From the NCBI GenBank assembly GCA_038323265.1, contig JBBQGT010000029.1:1-27530 (forward strand): DNA of 27,530 nt, written 5' to 3'. How positions within the stretch are numbered: the first letter of the stretch is position 1; every line of letters begins with the position of its first letter. The translations under genes and the position numbers were made by a program. Positions 1-7,272 of this stretch are shown here, in pieces. The notes beneath the pieces were generated by a model. That model worked only from the letters and a program-made list of their open reading frames with translations, did not search any database and had not been told where the DNA came from. This stretch comes from PNKC01 sp038323265. GTDB lineage: Bacteria > Chloroflexota > Dehalococcoidia > Tepidiformales > Tepidiformaceae.

Positions 1-659
1 CTCCCATCGTCGGCTCGTCGCTCTCGCCCGATTTCAACGCGATCGCAGCGCTCAAGCCGGACCTCGTGATTGGCGACACCGCCTTCGATGGAGCGCGGCT
101 GCGCGATTTCGACCGCTTTGCCTACCCCGTCTTCCTCCTCACGGTTTCTAGCTACGAAGACGTGCTCTTCGCCTTGGGAGCGCTTGGAGAAGCCACTGGC
201 CGGGTGCAAGAAGGCCGCGATGTCGCAATGTCCATCGCCATCCAGGCTGATTCCGTCGTCCAGCGCGTGGCCGGGCGCGTTTCGCCAACGGTAGTCATCC
301 TCACCGGTTCGGGCCGCGAGGTGTATGCCGGCAGCGACCAGACGTACATCGGCAGCCTGGTGAAAAAACTCGGCGGTACGAACCTGCTCGCCGAAGCAGC
401 CGCCGGCGCCCCGATCGCAGGCTTCGGGACCGTTGAAGTGACGGCCGTCGCCAGCAAAAACCCGGAAGCGGTACTCACGCTCGCTTCGGGCGCAGGCGGC
501 CTGGCTGCTCAGATCGCGTCGTCCCCAGCGTGGGCGAATTCGAAGGCCGTGAAGAACCGCCGCGTGTTCGAGTTGGACACAAATGTGTTTCTTCGCGCGC
601 CAGGCCCAGGAGTTGTGAAAGCGCTGCAATTGCTGGCAGATCTGCTCTATCCGCAGTGA
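1..659 (+). CDS. ABC transporter solute-binding protein, Fe3+-siderophore/cobalamin type (3' part)
   Basis: The open frame runs in from the left edge (first full codon at 3), so the N-terminus and signal peptide lie outside the window. The visible 218 codons start with a segment ending in IAALKPDLVIGDT, the usual beta-strand signature of the periplasmic-binding-protein type II fold of BtuF/FhuD/FepB proteins (the 'spdlEaIaaLkPDLVi' region). Further on come the helical-backbone region (VSSYEDVLFALGALGEATGR) and the C-terminal lobe ending LLADLLYPQ. Proteins of this family capture iron chelates, haem or vitamin B12 outside the membrane and pass them to a BtuCD-like permease, but no permease or ATPase follows here. 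The next gene is a two-component regulator 215 bases on. The substrate cannot be read from the sequence. The family is clear; the exact ligand is open. Confidence 0.85.
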   Translation, partial: PIVGSSLSPDFNAIAALKPDLVIGDTAFDGARLRDFDRFAYPVFLLTVSSYEDVLFALGALGEATGRVQEGRDVAMSIAIQADSVVQRVAGRVSPTVVILTGSGREVYAGSDQTYIGSLVKKLGGTNLLAEAAAGAPIAGFGTVEVTAVASKNPEAVLTLASGAGGLAAQIASSPAWANSKAVKNRRVFELDTNVFLRAPGPGVVKALQLLADLLYPQ

Positions 660-707
660 CTGGCAGCGATTCGGACGCCGACGAAAATCGTGAGAATTCG
701 CTCAAAC

Positions 708-740
708 TGCATAATTCCTTCATAACTTCTTCGCAGGCTG
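708..740. promoter_or_regulatory. 11-nt-phased direct repeats upstream of the response regulator
   Basis: TGCATAATTCC (708-718) is followed directly by TTCATAACTTC (719-729), 8 of 11 positions identical, and then by TTCGCAGGCTG (730-740), which keeps the TTC start. A period of exactly 11 nt in head-to-tail copies is the usual architecture of OmpR/PhoB-family binding sites. The 8-mer TCATAACT (720-727) occurs again at 2937-2944 in the importer promoter region. Binding by the regulator encoded at 874, as autoregulation, is an inference. Confidence 0.35.
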
Positions 741-784
741 TTGTGTATCTTTCCGGCAACCGGTCATCAAACCGGGGTTCCCTC

Positions 785-820
785 CCCTGCTTCCCCGGCG
801 TCAACAACGGGGAAGCAGGG
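785..820. other. Perfect 13-bp inverted repeat in the leader of the response regulator
   Basis: CCCTGCTTCCCCG (785-797) is repeated as its exact reverse complement CGGGGAAGCAGGG (808-820) around a 10-nt loop. It lies 125 bases after the solute-binding gene and 53 bases before the regulator start. No T-tract follows on either strand (CTAAACAAG on +), so it is not a standard intrinsic terminator. It could be a terminator of another type, an mRNA-stabilising or attenuating hairpin, or a protein-binding palindrome. Confidence 0.5.
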
Positions 821-873
821 CTAAACAAGTGACACGGAACGGGCCGCAACGCGCACAGCGGACTGGAGACGTG

Positions 874-1569
874 ATGAAGCCTGGCGTACTCGTCGTTGAA
901 GACGATGCCAAAACAGCCGAACTGATCCGCCTCTACCTGGATCGGGACGGTTACCCCGTGTCCATCGCCCGTAACGGTCGCGAAGGCCTGGAGATGGCCC
1001 GTCGCCACTCCATTGGCGTCGTCCTGCTGGACGTGATGATGCCGGAGATGGACGGCATGGACGTCTGTCGCGAGCTCCGTAGCGAATCGGACGTAGGCAT
1101 CATCCTTGTGACCGCTCGCAGCGGCGAAGCAGACACGCTCCTTGCCCTTGATCTTGGCGCCGATGACTACGTAACCAAGCCCTTTCGGCCCCGCGAACTC
1201 GTCGCCCGCGTTCGCGCGGTGCTGCGCCGCAAGGGCGCCAATCTGCCGCCGGACGCCAGCGAGGTGAGCATCGGCGAACTCGTGATCGATGGGCGCCGTC
1301 ACGAAGTTCGCTTGGCAGGCTTGGACGCCGGCGTCACCCGTAAGGAGTTCCAGTTGCTCGTGACGCTGGCGAAGGAGCCCGGCAAGGCGTTCAGCCGCCT
1401 TGAACTTCTCGAAACAGCCTTCGGCTTCAACTACGAAGGGCTCGAACGCACCGTCGATGCTCACATTCGTAACTTGCGCAAAAAGATCGAACGGGACGTT
1501 GACCGCCCGATTTACATTGAGACCGTGTACGGCGTCGGCTACCGCTTCGCGCAGGACCTGGATGCTTAG
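874..1569 (+). CDS. OmpR/PhoB-family response regulator
   Basis: A 231-aa two-domain transcription regulator. The receiver domain (about residues 3-115) has the acidic pair E9/D10-D11, the phospho-acceptor D53 in VVLLDVMMPEMDG, T80 and K102 in VTKPF. The C-terminal winged helix (about 130-228) ends in the family signature YIETVYGVGYRF. I chose ATG 874 because GGAG at 865-868 sits 5 bases before it and because translation then begins just ahead of the first receiver strand. GTG 871 is possible, and GTG 829 would add an unlikely basic tail. The stop overlaps the start of the histidine kinase by 8 bases, so the two are translated together and are almost certainly partners. Direct repeats with an 11-nt period upstream of this gene (708-740) and of the peptide importer (2948-2990) are plausible targets. 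The stimulus is unknown. Confidence 0.95.
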   Translation: MKPGVLVVEDDAKTAELIRLYLDRDGYPVSIARNGREGLEMARRHSIGVVLLDVMMPEMDGMDVCRELRSESDVGIILVTARSGEADTLLALDLGADDYVTKPFRPRELVARVRAVLRRKGANLPPDASEVSIGELVIDGRRHEVRLAGLDAGVTRKEFQLLVTLAKEPGKAFSRLELLETAFGFNYEGLERTVDAHIRNLRKKIERDVDRPIYIETVYGVGYRFAQDLDA

Positions 1570-2878
1570 GAGCCTCCACCTTCGTCTACTGGCGGCCATG
1601 ATCGCCATCCCCGTGTTTGCCCTTGTCTCCGTGGGTGCCGCCGTTACCTACTTCAACCGCGATCGCCTGGAGCAGGGACTGCAGTTCAACGTCCTTCCGC
1701 CTACACGCTCGACTGGAGCCATCCCCCGCCCTCCAAGCATCGACGATGGAATCCCCCGCGCCGATCCCGCCGCTGAGCCAACTGCCCTGCCCGGCAACGT
1801 GCGCGTGTTCTACGACGCTGAAACGGGCCAGGGCTACCTCGTACATACCGAGCCGGGATTCCTCACGGCCTACCGCAAGGACCGCGAAAACGTCGTCGAG
1901 GCGCTCAACAAGCAGTTGGCTATTGCCGTCGCACTCGTTTCCGTCCTCGCCACGCTGGTCGCAGTCGCGCTCTCCCGACGCATCGTGAGGCCCGTCGAGT
2001 CGCTGACCAAGGCCGCCCGGCAGATGGAGGCTGGCAACCTTAGCGAGCGGGTCTCCATCAAGTCGCGCGATGAGATTGGCGAGTTGGCCAACGCCTTCAA
2101 CGCTATGGCGTCCAGCCTCGAGCGCAACGAAACCCTACGCAAAACGATGACCTCCGACATCGCCCACGAACTGCGGACACCACTGAACAACGTCTCCGGA
2201 TACCTCGACGCCATCGCCGACGGCGTGGTCGCGCCAGATGCGCACACCATCGCGTCGCTGCAGGAAGAAGCCCAACTGTTGGTCCGCCTCGTGGGCGATC
2301 TTGAGCAGCTCTCAATCGCCGACGCTGGCTATCAGCAGCTTCTGTTCGAAGAGACGGACCTTGGCGAACTCGTGACCCGCGCAACCGAACTGGTTGCTGC
2401 GCGCGCCCTTGCCAAAGGCGTAACCGTGCGACCCCACGCGGCGCCGGGCTTACCGCCGGTGGATGCCGACCCGGCCCGGTTGGCCCAAGTGGTCCGCAAC
2501 CTTCTCGAAAACGCGGTCACCCACACGCCGACGGGCGGAAGCGTCGATGTCCACCTCAGCGCCACAAGCAGCCAACTGACGATGGTGGTCACAGACACTG
2601 GCCCCGGTATCCCGGAACTTCACCTGCCCAACATATTCGAACGCTTCTACCGCGCGGATCCCTCCCGCAACCGCTCCACCGGTGGCGCCGGTTTGGGGCT
2701 GGCGATCGTCAAGCAGTTGGTCGAGGCGCACCGCGGCGCGGTGCGCGCCGAAAACATGGACGGCGGGGGTTCGCGATTCACAGTCACCATCCCCGCGCGG
2801 GATACCAGCCAGGCGTCGCCAGGGGCTGCCCCGGGACGCCCAGCGCACCCAGCAAGCTCCTTTCCCGTTGCGAACTGA
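1562..2878 (+). CDS. Membrane sensor histidine kinase (HAMP-HisKA-HATPase)
   Basis: A 438-aa kinase, probably the cognate partner of the overlapping regulator. Layout: a first membrane helix (about 6-28), an extracytoplasmic sensor region of about 90 residues rich in proline, a second helix (about 117-136, LAIAVALVSVLATLVAVAL), HAMP (VRPVESLTKAARQM to AMASSLERN), and a dimerisation/phospho-acceptor helix with H202 in SDIAHELRTPL. An ATPase domain follows, with the N box (QVVRNLLENAVTH), the G1 box (TDTGPGIP), the F box (IFERFYRAD) and the G2 box (GGAGLGLAIVKQLV). All catalytic boxes are intact. ATG 1562 lies inside the last codons of the regulator; upstream in-frame starts would lie within that gene. 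The sensor region has no domain I recognise. The protein ends in a proline/alanine-rich tail. Confidence 0.95.
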   Translation: MLRSLHLRLLAAMIAIPVFALVSVGAAVTYFNRDRLEQGLQFNVLPPTRSTGAIPRPPSIDDGIPRADPAAEPTALPGNVRVFYDAETGQGYLVHTEPGFLTAYRKDRENVVEALNKQLAIAVALVSVLATLVAVALSRRIVRPVESLTKAARQMEAGNLSERVSIKSRDEIGELANAFNAMASSLERNETLRKTMTSDIAHELRTPLNNVSGYLDAIADGVVAPDAHTIASLQEEAQLLVRLVGDLEQLSIADAGYQQLLFEETDLGELVTRATELVAARALAKGVTVRPHAAPGLPPVDADPARLAQVVRNLLENAVTHTPTGGSVDVHLSATSSQLTMVVTDTGPGIPELHLPNIFERFYRADPSRNRSTGGAGLGLAIVKQLVEAHRGAVRAENMDGGGSRFTVTIPARDTSQASPGAAPGRPAHPASSFPVAN

Positions 2879-2906
2879 CCCGTTCCGTTCGCAAAGCGTT
2901 CGGAAC
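2868..2906 (+). terminator. Overlapping hairpins at the end of the kinase gene
   Basis: TTGCGAAC (2868-2875) pairs with GTTCGCAA (2887-2894). A second, mutually exclusive hairpin can form between GTTCCG (2882-2887) and CGGAAC (2901-2906), with an inner CGC/GCG. The kinase stop codon (2876-2878) lies inside the first loop. No clear T-run follows (TCGCTCTAAATTGG), so termination is only a possibility. Confidence 0.3.
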
Positions 2907-2947
2907 TCGCTCTAAATTGGCTTGGCCGAACCCCAGTCATAACTATG

Positions 2948-2990
2948 TTCTCGTCAACTTCATTGATTCTTCGTCAGTTATTCGTTAGTT
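2948..2990. promoter_or_regulatory. Four 11-nt-phased TTC repeats, candidate response-regulator operator
   Basis: TTC recurs exactly every 11 bases at 2948, 2959, 2970 and 2981. The last two units are nearly identical, TTCGTCAGTT (2970-2979) and TTCGTTAGTT (2981-2990). This 7-bp core, 4-bp spacer pattern is the layout of Pho-box-type sites. It lies between the kinase gene and the candidate importer promoter, about 35-75 bases upstream of the -35 element, where activators of this class bind. The assignment to the neighbouring regulator is inferred. Confidence 0.45.
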
Positions 2991-3023
2991 TGGCGCAGTA
3001 ATCACATCCTCTTTCCACAACAG

Positions 3024-3053
3024 TTAACGCCTGGTATTGAACCTTAGTACAAT
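3024..3053 (+). promoter_or_regulatory. Candidate sigma-70-type promoter of the peptide importer
   Basis: TTAACG (3024-3029, 4 of 6 to TTGACA) and TACAAT (3048-3053, 5 of 6 to TATAAT) are separated by 18 bases. They would place the start of transcription near 3060 and leave a leader of about 75 nt before GTG 3137. The region is distinctly AT-richer than its surroundings. Confidence 0.45.
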
Positions 3054-3136
3054 ACCGTAAATACGTATTGACTCAGCGCGTGTTGACGCTCAGCGTACCG
3101 GTCGAGGGAACCAATACGCAGGAGGAGTACCGCGCA

Positions 3137-4849
3137 GTGTCTCGATCCAAATTGATGTTCGTCCTCGGATTGTTAGCCGTTTTTGCGGCCCTGGCCATTT
3201 CGGTGGCCTGCGGCGATGACGACAACAGTTCAACCCCCGCAGCTGGCAACACCACAGCCAGCGGCACTACCCCGGTAGCGGGAACACCCACCAAGGGCGG
3301 CGAAATCACGGTTCAACACCGTCCGTTCCGCTCGTTCGACCCCCACTTCACCGCCTTTGGCCGTGACATCAGCCAGCAGGGAATGGTCTTCCGCGGGCTC
3401 TACAAGCTCGACAAAGAGGACAAGATGCAGCCCGAACTGGCGGTTGAGTTGCCTAAGATCTCAACTGATGGCAAGACCTATACGATCAAGATGAAGCCCA
3501 ACCTAAAATGGTCCGACGGCGCCGCGTTGACCGCGAAAGATGCCGTCGCTGCATTCCAGCGCACGTGTAACCCGGTGGTCGCGGGCCAATACTCGGCGAA
3601 CCTCTTCAATATCGTTGGTTGCGAGGAGTACTACACCTCCGCCAAGAAGACGCCCGCGGAGCAGGACACGCTTCTCAAGGCGCTCGGCGTCAGGCAACTG
3701 GACGACACGTCCCTCGAGATCAAAGTGAAGGAGCCGCAGGCCACCTTCGCCATCCAGCTCGCGCTCTGGTTCAGCTGGCCCTTGCCTTCGCACGTTGTTA
3801 AGGCCCCCGGAGACGCGTGGCCAACTGATCCCACGCAGCTCGTCTTTAGCGGCCCGTTCAAAGTCCAAAGCTACAAAGACAAAGACAACCTCGTCCTCGT
3901 CCGCAACGACAACTACGCCGGGCCACATCTCGCTTACCTGGACAAGATCACCCTCAAATACATCGAAGACCTAGAGACAGCGAACAACGCCTACCGAAAC
4001 AGCGAACTGCTGATGAGCCGCGCCAACCAGGCCAACCTGGACGTGCTCCGCAGTGATCCGAAGCTTGGCAAGGAGATTACCTCCGCCGCCAAGAGCCCGA
4101 GTGTCCAGGGCTTGACCATGCTTTCCAACGTCAAGCCCCTCGATAACGCCAAACTGCGGGCCGCGCTCTCCCAGGCCACCGACCGAGTGACGCTTAACAA
4201 GGTGGTCCTTAAGGACGCCAACATCCCCACAACCACGTGGATCCCCGGTGACCTCATTGGCGTGAAGTCGGACGTTTTCGACAAGTCGATCGGCTACAAC
4301 CCGGACGCCGCCAAGAAGTCCTTTGCCGATTCAGGCGTCGCCAAGGATGTAAAGCTGACCCTCACGATCCTCGACGACGCCCAAAACAAGGACATCGCTG
4401 CCTTCCTCAAGGAACAGTGGAACAAGACCCTCGGCATCGACCTCCAGGTCGAAATCGTGGACTCGCCCACACTCCAGAAGAAGTACGAAGACGAGAAGTA
4501 CCAGATCATCATCCAGGGTTGGACACAGGACTACCCGGACGCGGAAAACTGGGTGGACGGACTGTTCAACACTGGCGGGCCGAACAACCACTATGGCTGC
4601 AGCGACTCAAAGCTCGACGACCTCCTGAAGAAGGCCAAGGCCAACCTCAACGAGGAGAGCCGTAAGGCCCAGTACGTCGATATCAACAAGCTGATCGCTG
4701 AGAACATCTGCGGCATGGCTCCGCTTTACCAGCAGCGCATCTTCTACCTCGTAAATCCAAAGCTGAAGGGCGCAGCCGATTTCTCCACCTCACAGGACCG
4801 CTATCTCGCCGGCGACTGGGCCGTCGAGGAGTGGTACCTGGCGAAGTAA
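3137..4849 (+). CDS. Peptide/nickel-type ABC transporter substrate-binding lipoprotein (SBP family 5)
   Basis: A 570-aa extracytoplasmic receptor of the DppA/OppA class. I chose GTG 3137 because AGGAGGAG (3120-3127) precedes it by 9 bases and because the protein then starts with a classical lipoprotein signal: RSK, a hydrophobic stretch, and the lipobox SVAC with Cys25 as the lipid anchor. The upstream TTG 3068 would bury this signal behind 23 polar residues. After the anchor comes a Ser/Thr/Pro/Gly-rich flexible tether (about residues 30-52). Then comes the binding domain with family landmarks such as PELAVELPKISTDGKTYTIKMK, KWSDGAALTAKDAV and LVFSGPFKVQSY. The first gene of a transporter operon, it is followed by a hairpin (4872-4899) and the two permeases. 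The ligand may be a peptide, but this family also carries nickel, haem or sugars. Confidence 0.93.
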   Translation: MSRSKLMFVLGLLAVFAALAISVACGDDDNSSTPAAGNTTASGTTPVAGTPTKGGEITVQHRPFRSFDPHFTAFGRDISQQGMVFRGLYKLDKEDKMQPELAVELPKISTDGKTYTIKMKPNLKWSDGAALTAKDAVAAFQRTCNPVVAGQYSANLFNIVGCEEYYTSAKKTPAEQDTLLKALGVRQLDDTSLEIKVKEPQATFAIQLALWFSWPLPSHVVKAPGDAWPTDPTQLVFSGPFKVQSYKDKDNLVLVRNDNYAGPHLAYLDKITLKYIEDLETANNAYRNSELLMSRANQANLDVLRSDPKLGKEITSAAKSPSVQGLTMLSNVKPLDNAKLRAALSQATDRVTLNKVVLKDANIPTTTWIPGDLIGVKSDVFDKSIGYNPDAAKKSFADSGVAKDVKLTLTILDDAQNKDIAAFLKEQWNKTLGIDLQVEIVDSPTLQKKYEDEKYQIIIQGWTQDYPDAENWVDGLFNTGGPNNHYGCSDSKLDDLLKKAKANLNEESRKAQYVDINKLIAENICGMAPLYQQRIFYLVNPKLKGAADFSTSQDRYLAGDWAVEEWYLAK

Positions 4850-4871
4850 GAACAGCCGTTCAACCGCACGC

Positions 4872-4899
4872 AAAGGGAGCCGGGCAATCGGTTCCCTTT
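4872..4899 (+). other. Intercistronic stem-loop between binding protein and permease
   Basis: AAAGGGAGCCG (4872-4882) pairs with CGGTTCCCTTT (4889-4899) over 11 positions with one G-T pair and a 6-nt loop, and ends in TTTCC. Hairpins here are common in ABC importer operons, where they protect the 3' end of the binding-protein message or act as leaky terminators, so that more receptor than permease is made. That role is inferred. Confidence 0.6.
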
Positions 4900-4922
4900 C
4901 CGCGCTGGCCGGGGAGAAAAAC

Positions 4923-5843
4923 ATGACCGGGTACATCATCCGCCGCCTTCTTACGTTCATTCCGCTGCTCTGGGCCGTGGCCACGCTCACTTTCTTCCTC
5001 ATGCACGCCGTGCCGGGCGGCCCCTTCGATGCAGGCGATAAGGCCCTTTCGCCCACGACTCGAGCGGCCCTCAACAAGAAGTACGGCCTTGATGATTCGC
5101 TTCCAAGACAGTACTTCACTTTCCTTGGCGACCTCGCCCACGGTGACCTCGGACTCTCGTTCCAGCGCGCCCGCCCCGTGACCGATGTCTTGAAAGACGG
5201 TCTCCCCACCACCGCGCAACTTGGCATCTGTGCCTTCGTCTTCGCGCTGGTATTTGGGCTGACGCTCGGCGTGGTTTCGGCGGTCAATCAGAACGGCGTC
5301 ATCGACTACATATCGGTGTTGTTCGCCACCGCCGGCGCTGCCGTGCCGAACTTCGTCATCGCCGTCTTCCTCGTCCTTGTGTTTTCTCTCAAATTCGGTT
5401 GGTTCGATGTCATCGGTTGGGAATTCGGAAATCCGCGCAAAATGGTCCTGCCCAGCGTAGCCCTGGGTCTGTTCCCTGCCGCCTACATCGCCCGCATCAC
5501 CCGCGCCTCAATGCTCGAAGTGCTCCGCCAGGACTACGTCCGTACGGCCCGCGCCAAGGGGGTCACCGAGTTTCGCCTCATCCTCCGGCACGTGGTGCGA
5601 AATGCATTGGTGCCGGTATTAACGGTTGCTGGGCCGATTTTCGCGACGCTTATCACCGGGTCGTTCGTCATCGAACGCGCATTCGCTATCCCCGGGGTTG
5701 GCGATGCATTCGTGAACGCGGTCTTCGTCCGCGACTACGGGATCATCATGGGCACAACGCTTCTGTTCGCCCTGATCATCGCGATTCTGAACCTCGTGGT
5801 CGATGTCGCCTACGGGGTCGTCGATCCCAGGATCAGGTTCTAG
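4923..5843 (+). CDS. ABC transporter permease, DppB/OppB family
   Basis: A 306-aa inner-membrane permease subunit. It starts with the family N-terminus MTGYIIRRLLTFIPLLWAVATLTFFLM followed by HAVPGGPFD, has about six membrane segments, and carries the cytoplasmic EAA coupling loop at about residues 195-225 (LRQDYVRTARAKGV, then FRLILRHVVRNAL), which docks onto the ATPase. The last segment ends with the typical DVAYGVVDPRIRF. GGGGAGAA sits just upstream of ATG 4923. Only two bases separate its stop from the next permease start. It would form the translocation pore with the DppC-like protein, served by the upstream lipoprotein. No DppD/DppF ATPase genes are in the window. Confidence 0.95.
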   Translation: MTGYIIRRLLTFIPLLWAVATLTFFLMHAVPGGPFDAGDKALSPTTRAALNKKYGLDDSLPRQYFTFLGDLAHGDLGLSFQRARPVTDVLKDGLPTTAQLGICAFVFALVFGLTLGVVSAVNQNGVIDYISVLFATAGAAVPNFVIAVFLVLVFSLKFGWFDVIGWEFGNPRKMVLPSVALGLFPAAYIARITRASMLEVLRQDYVRTARAKGVTEFRLILRHVVRNALVPVLTVAGPIFATLITGSFVIERAFAIPGVGDAFVNAVFVRDYGIIMGTTLLFALIIAILNLVVDVAYGVVDPRIRF

Positions 5844-5845
5844 GC

Positions 5846-6811
5846 ATGGCCACCGCAGAACAGGCCATCGTTCTCGAACCTCGCGGGTTCGAGTTCCAGA
5901 CCAAGCAGTACGGTTTGTGGGCGCAGGCCTTTCAACGGCTGCGCCGGAACAAGCTCGCCGTCATGGCCGGGTCTCTGCTCCTCGCCATCATCGTCATGGC
6001 GACGGCCACTTCGCTGGTGCCAGCGCTCGAAGGCCACGCGCCGCACGAACAGCAGTTCGAAGACCTCCAGAGCAGTCCGTCTACAACTCATCCGCTCGGC
6101 ACCGATAACCTCGGGAGGGACTTGTGGGCGCGTATGTGGGAAGGGACACGCATCTCGCTCAAAATCGGCCTCGGCACGCAACTCGTGGTGCTCATCTTCG
6201 GCATCGGAATTGGTGCGGGAGCGGCCCTCGGCGGCAAGTGGACCGACAACATCCTCATGCGCTTCACGGACCTGATGTACGCCTTCCCGGACCTGCTCGC
6301 GATCATCATCATGAAGTCCATCCTTTCGCAGCGTCCGTGGCCGATCATCGGCACCGGTGACCCGCAACTGCCGGGGCTTCCGGGTGCGCTCATCCAGGTC
6401 ATCCTCGCAATCGCCTTCGTCAGTTGGGTGACGCTGGCACGTCTCGTGCGTGGCCAGATGCTCTCCCTGCGCGAGACCGACTACGTGCTGGCAGCGCGGT
6501 CGATGGGCGCGAGCACGCGGCGCATCGTCTTCTCGCACATGCTGCCCAACACCCTCGGGCCGGTGATCGTGGCGGTGAGCTTCGGGATCCCTTCGGCGAT
6601 CTTCGCCGAGGCGGTGCTCGGGTTTATCGGCTTCAGTCTTCCTCCGCCCACGGCCAGCCTTGGCACGCTCGTTTCTGAAGGCCAGCGTTACTACCGCGCG
6701 AACGAGTGGATGATCATTGTCCCCTCCGCGGCGATCGCCGTTCTGATGCTCTGCTTCACCTTCCTTGGCGATGGGCTGCGAGACGCGCTAGACCCAAGGA
6801 CGCGTCGCTAG
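5846..6811 (+). CDS. ABC transporter permease, DppC/OppC family
   Basis: A 321-aa second permease subunit. It has the N-terminal OppC-like region (FQRLRRNKLAVMAGSLLLAII), a conserved periplasmic segment HPLGTDNLGRDLWARMWEGTR that defines DppC/OppC proteins, several membrane helices, and an EAA loop (DYVLAARSMGAS, then IVFSHMLPNTLGPVIV). It ends LGDGLRDALDPRTRR. I chose ATG 5846, two bases after the upstream stop; a longer in-frame reading from 5399 lies inside the DppB gene and is a shadow. It is the last gene of the importer operon seen here. The ATPases must be encoded elsewhere or shared with another system. Confidence 0.95.
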   Translation: MATAEQAIVLEPRGFEFQTKQYGLWAQAFQRLRRNKLAVMAGSLLLAIIVMATATSLVPALEGHAPHEQQFEDLQSSPSTTHPLGTDNLGRDLWARMWEGTRISLKIGLGTQLVVLIFGIGIGAGAALGGKWTDNILMRFTDLMYAFPDLLAIIIMKSILSQRPWPIIGTGDPQLPGLPGALIQVILAIAFVSWVTLARLVRGQMLSLRETDYVLAARSMGASTRRIVFSHMLPNTLGPVIVAVSFGIPSAIFAEAVLGFIGFSLPPPTASLGTLVSEGQRYYRANEWMIIVPSAAIAVLMLCFTFLGDGLRDALDPRTRR

Positions 6812-6836
6812 CGTGCAGGCCCGAGACACGCCTCGT

Positions 6837-6867
6837 GCTCCCGTGCTTGTGCGCGCAAGCCGGGAGC
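6837..6867 (+). terminator. Stem-loop after the importer operon
   Basis: GCTCCCG-T-GCTTG (6837-6849) pairs with CAAGC-CGGGAGC (6856-6867), giving 12 base pairs with one bulged T and a 6-nt loop. It lies 25 bases after the DppC stop. It is followed by GGGGGCTTAG rather than a T-run, so it is a strong hairpin in a terminator position but not a textbook intrinsic terminator. Confidence 0.45.
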
Positions 6868-7272
6868 GGGGGCTTAGCGTCGCGCACAGAGGATGGCTCG
6901 CCCAAGCTGCTGTGGAGCTTCGGTGGAACGCTGGAGGGCGCGGCCTCGAAGGTGACATGACGGTGTTGTGATACTTTCCAGAAAATTTGTTTTTCGCGAA
7001 TAGCGCTTGTAGCGCTTGACGGCGTGATGGTGGTTTTTGGAAGGTTTTCGCGGGAGTGTCGGAGCGTTGGGGTGCGTGGTGTTGGTCGCGACCGGGCATG
7101 AGCTGGGGCAGCGGTCCGCTCCCGCGAGTCGCGGTACGGATCCGGGCGAACGCGCTTGGCTGGCGTAGGGCGTGCATTTTGGGAGGTTGGCACGGGACGG
7201 GGGTTAGGGCGGAGGGGCGGGTGGCAGTGGGGCAACCAGCCGGGTGCAGCGAGGATGTACAATCGCGCCTCT
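6868..7272. other. Long spacer without a recognisable gene
   Basis: I see no supportable coding region here: open frames on both strands are arginine/proline-rich shadows with no start signals. An AT-rich island (about 6968-7000, with AAAATTTGTTTTT) is followed by an exact tandem 9-bp repeat, TAGCGCTTG at 7001-7009 and 7010-7018. The last part, before 7273, is extremely G-rich on the + strand. TACAAT at 7258-7263 could be a -10 element for a nearly leaderless transcript of the next gene, but no matching -35 is visible. Confidence 0.5.

Noticed and set aside
475..1608. 377-codon open frame on the - strand
   Set aside because: Antisense to the response regulator; no recognisable domain.
3068..3136. 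Longer N-terminus for the substrate-binding lipoprotein from TTG 3068
   Set aside because: It would place 23 polar residues ahead of a perfect lipoprotein signal, while GTG 3137 has a strong AGGAGGAG site.
5880..5896. T-arm-like GGGTTCGAGTTCC suggesting a tRNA
   Set aside because: It lies in the coding N-terminus of the DppC-like permease and has no acceptor or anticodon arm around it.
6812..7272. CRISPR array, attachment site or insertion sequence in the long spacer
   Set aside because: Only one 9-bp tandem repeat is present; no spaced repeats, terminal inverted repeats or transposase remnants were seen.
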